Positions 48,037 through 49,174 of a DNA stretch of 49,174 bases are shown piece after piece. The stretch comes from a virus. Location of the stretch: the IMG/VR virus record IMGVR_UViG_3300027749_000165, positions 1 to 49,174 of that record, one strand, 5' to 3'. The notes under the pieces are model-generated. The model did no database searches and was not told where the DNA came from. It saw only the letters and a list, made by a program, of their open reading frames with translations. Numbering within the stretch: position 1 is the first letter of the stretch; every line of letters starts with the position of its first letter. Made by a program: the position numbers and the translations under genes.

Positions 48037-48813
48037 ATGTCTCAATTCCCTGAAATCGCATCTAATCTTTCTACTGCCAATTTTAGGGCATCTGTCCTAA
48101 CGGCATTGCAGGCCATTTACTCAAACGCAGGAACAGAGCAAGCTCCTGTAGTTAGCGGAGCAATTACTGGAACAAGTTCTGCCGGAAGCACGGCTTATGT
48201 TGTAAATACAGCAGATATTTCAACGCTTGCATTCTCTACCGTTCCTTCGGCAGTTTCAGGAATTACTGGAACGATTACAATCTATGCATCTGTAGATGGA
48301 GTTAATTATCTCCCAACATCCTATGTTGCACTTTCTACTGGCGGAACATCTTCTACATTTAACGCTCAGACTAAAACCATCGGTCAGATTGACACCGTAG
48401 GATTGGCCTATATCGCATTCCAAGCTAATGCTGTAACTGGTGGATCGGTAGCTATTACTACGGTTGGAACTACCGCTGTGAGTAACGTAATGCTGGATAA
48501 CCCTCTTCCAGCAGGAACAAACGTGATTGGCGGGGTAGCTACGCAAGCTGGGAATGGTGCTATCACAATGACCAACAGCTCAGTTGGTACTGCCTCTGCC
48601 ACACTACTTGCGGCTGGTGTTGCTACTAAAACGCTTACCATACAAAACACTTCTGCTAACACGCTGTATGTCAGCACAACTACACCAGCAACAGCATTGA
48701 ACGGAATCGTTATTGGTGCAGGGGTTGGCTACCAGTTCCCATACGTTCCTACCAATGCTTTGTATTGCTTGGGATCTGCCGCAAGCACGACATTTACTCT
48801 CTGGTACGCCTAA
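48037..48813 (+). CDS. Beta-rich virion protein, 258 aa, duplicated module
   Basis: Residues about 65-170 (TITIYASVDGVNYLPTSYVA, then SSTFNAQTKTIGQIDTVGLA and SNVMLDNPLPAGTNVIGG) align closely to the module of the 594-aa protein at 45824. The start helix (TANFRASVLTALQAIYSN) also resembles that protein. A domain duplication is likely. The C-terminus is Thr/Ala-rich beta. Virion role probable from position. Confidence 0.6.
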   Translation: MSQFPEIASNLSTANFRASVLTALQAIYSNAGTEQAPVVSGAITGTSSAGSTAYVVNTADISTLAFSTVPSAVSGITGTITIYASVDGVNYLPTSYVALSTGGTSSTFNAQTKTIGQIDTVGLAYIAFQANAVTGGSVAITTVGTTAVSNVMLDNPLPAGTNVIGGVATQAGNGAITMTNSSVGTASATLLAAGVATKTLTIQNTSANTLYVSTTTPATALNGIVIGAGVGYQFPYVPTNALYCLGSAASTTFTLWYA

Positions 48814-48825
48814 CCCCTCAGAGAG

Positions 48826-49174
48826 ATGGGTTTTATCCTCAATAATAAAGTAAGTCAGGCAGGAGATGGGAATGGAGGGTTTTTGAATCTGAATGTCAGC
48901 TCTGCACCCTATGTCCCAAACTATCCATCTGGACTTTCTGGAATTAGTGGGTTGCTTGGATGGTACGATTCATCAAATGCCAATACTTCATCAATTTTAG
49001 ATGAAGGTGGAAATGTAGTTTCAAATGGATCGTCTGTAGGTACTTGGAAAAATCTATTTTTAGGAGCAACTTTAGGTGCGGTTCATCTTCCAGATTTTAT
49101 TGTAAACCCTTTTGGATCGAACCCGTTTTATTCTACTTCGCAAAAATATGGGCCAAACCAAGCAACGGGAACCA
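48826..49174 (+). CDS. Start of a large protein, cut by the window end
   Basis: ATG 48826 after GAGAG opens a frame without a stop to the window end. It reads MGFILNNKVSQAGDGNGGFL, then GLLGWYDSSNANTSSILDEG and VGTWKNL. The GLxxWYDxS...GxW pattern recalls LamG/concanavalin-like beta domains found in phage fibre or host-recognition proteins. Tail-fibre or spike candidate; partial. Confidence 0.5.
   Translation, partial: MGFILNNKVSQAGDGNGGFLNLNVSSAPYVPNYPSGLSGISGLLGWYDSSNANTSSILDEGGNVVSNGSSVGTWKNLFLGATLGAVHLPDFIVNPFGSNPFYSTSQKYGPNQATGT

Noticed and set aside
1-49174. CRISPR array, insertion sequence, integrase and attachment site
   Set aside because: No spaced direct repeats, no transposase or recombinase motif, and no duplicated tRNA end were found. 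The tRNA-Gln 3' end is not repeated in view.

Overview
This window is part of the genome of a tailed double-stranded DNA phage (Caudoviricetes). It carries a terminase pair, a portal, a scaffold-like protein, a major capsid protein, phage recombination and replication genes, and dozens of very small, tightly packed, mostly overlapping genes. Only two genes that I accept lie on the minus strand. No tape-measure, tail-tube or baseplate gene is visible. The portal is long (801 aa), and Q/A-rich proteins precede one giant multidomain polyvalent protein. Together these suggest a podovirus-like virion, but that is inference. The host cannot be named from the sequence. Most genes lack a purine-rich Shine-Dalgarno site and start after A- or C/A-rich leaders (aataaataATG, cacacATG). 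The promoters nonetheless look like sigma70 sites (TTGAC, 17-18 bp, TATTGT or TAATAG). I see no integrase, DNA polymerase, RNA polymerase or convincing lysis gene.

Layout. (1) 1-14 kb: late proteins. These are Q/A/G-rich proteins, a PP-loop (PAPS reductase-like) protein, a 611-aa protein and a 2462-aa polyvalent protein whose modules are separated by a repeated FMP motif, followed by an ATP-grasp-like protein, an HNH endonuclease and a zincin-like/Erv-like fusion. (2) 14.7-22 kb: small early genes in several transcription units. Four units are headed by near-identical promoter cassettes in which a perfect or near-perfect palindrome (CCAAAGC-G-GCTTTGG) fills the spacer between -35 and -10. (3) 21.9-29 kb: recombination and replication genes: ERF annealing protein, PD-(D/E)XK exonuclease, RusA resolvase (followed by a second HNH endonuclease), a DUF1376-type initiator and a DnaC-like helicase loader. 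(4) 29.7-34.1 kb: terminase small and large subunits, a second PP-loop protein and a membrane protein. (5) 34.07-35.2 kb: a mostly noncoding, RNA-rich stretch with tRNA-Gln(UUG), a degenerate tRNA-like sequence and two strong hairpin terminators. (6) 35.2-45.8 kb: ParB-like protein, portal, scaffold, five glycosyltransferase-like genes, then the major capsid protein behind its own promoter and long leader. (7) 45.8-49.2 kb: two beta-rich virion proteins that share a duplicated module, two small proteins, and a truncated gene at the window edge.

Working together, the early cassettes probably co-express small takeover and regulatory proteins under one repressor or activator. The phage would then replicate with host polymerase loaded through its DnaC-like and DUF1376 proteins, and recombine with ERF/exonuclease/RusA. 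It would package with its TerS/TerL pair and inject the giant polyvalent protein, which carries metalloprotease-like, acetyltransferase-like and possible ADP-ribosyltransferase-like modules. The glycosyltransferase genes beside the capsid gene suggest glycan modification of the virion or host surface. Product names come from motif recognition by eye; no database search was run.
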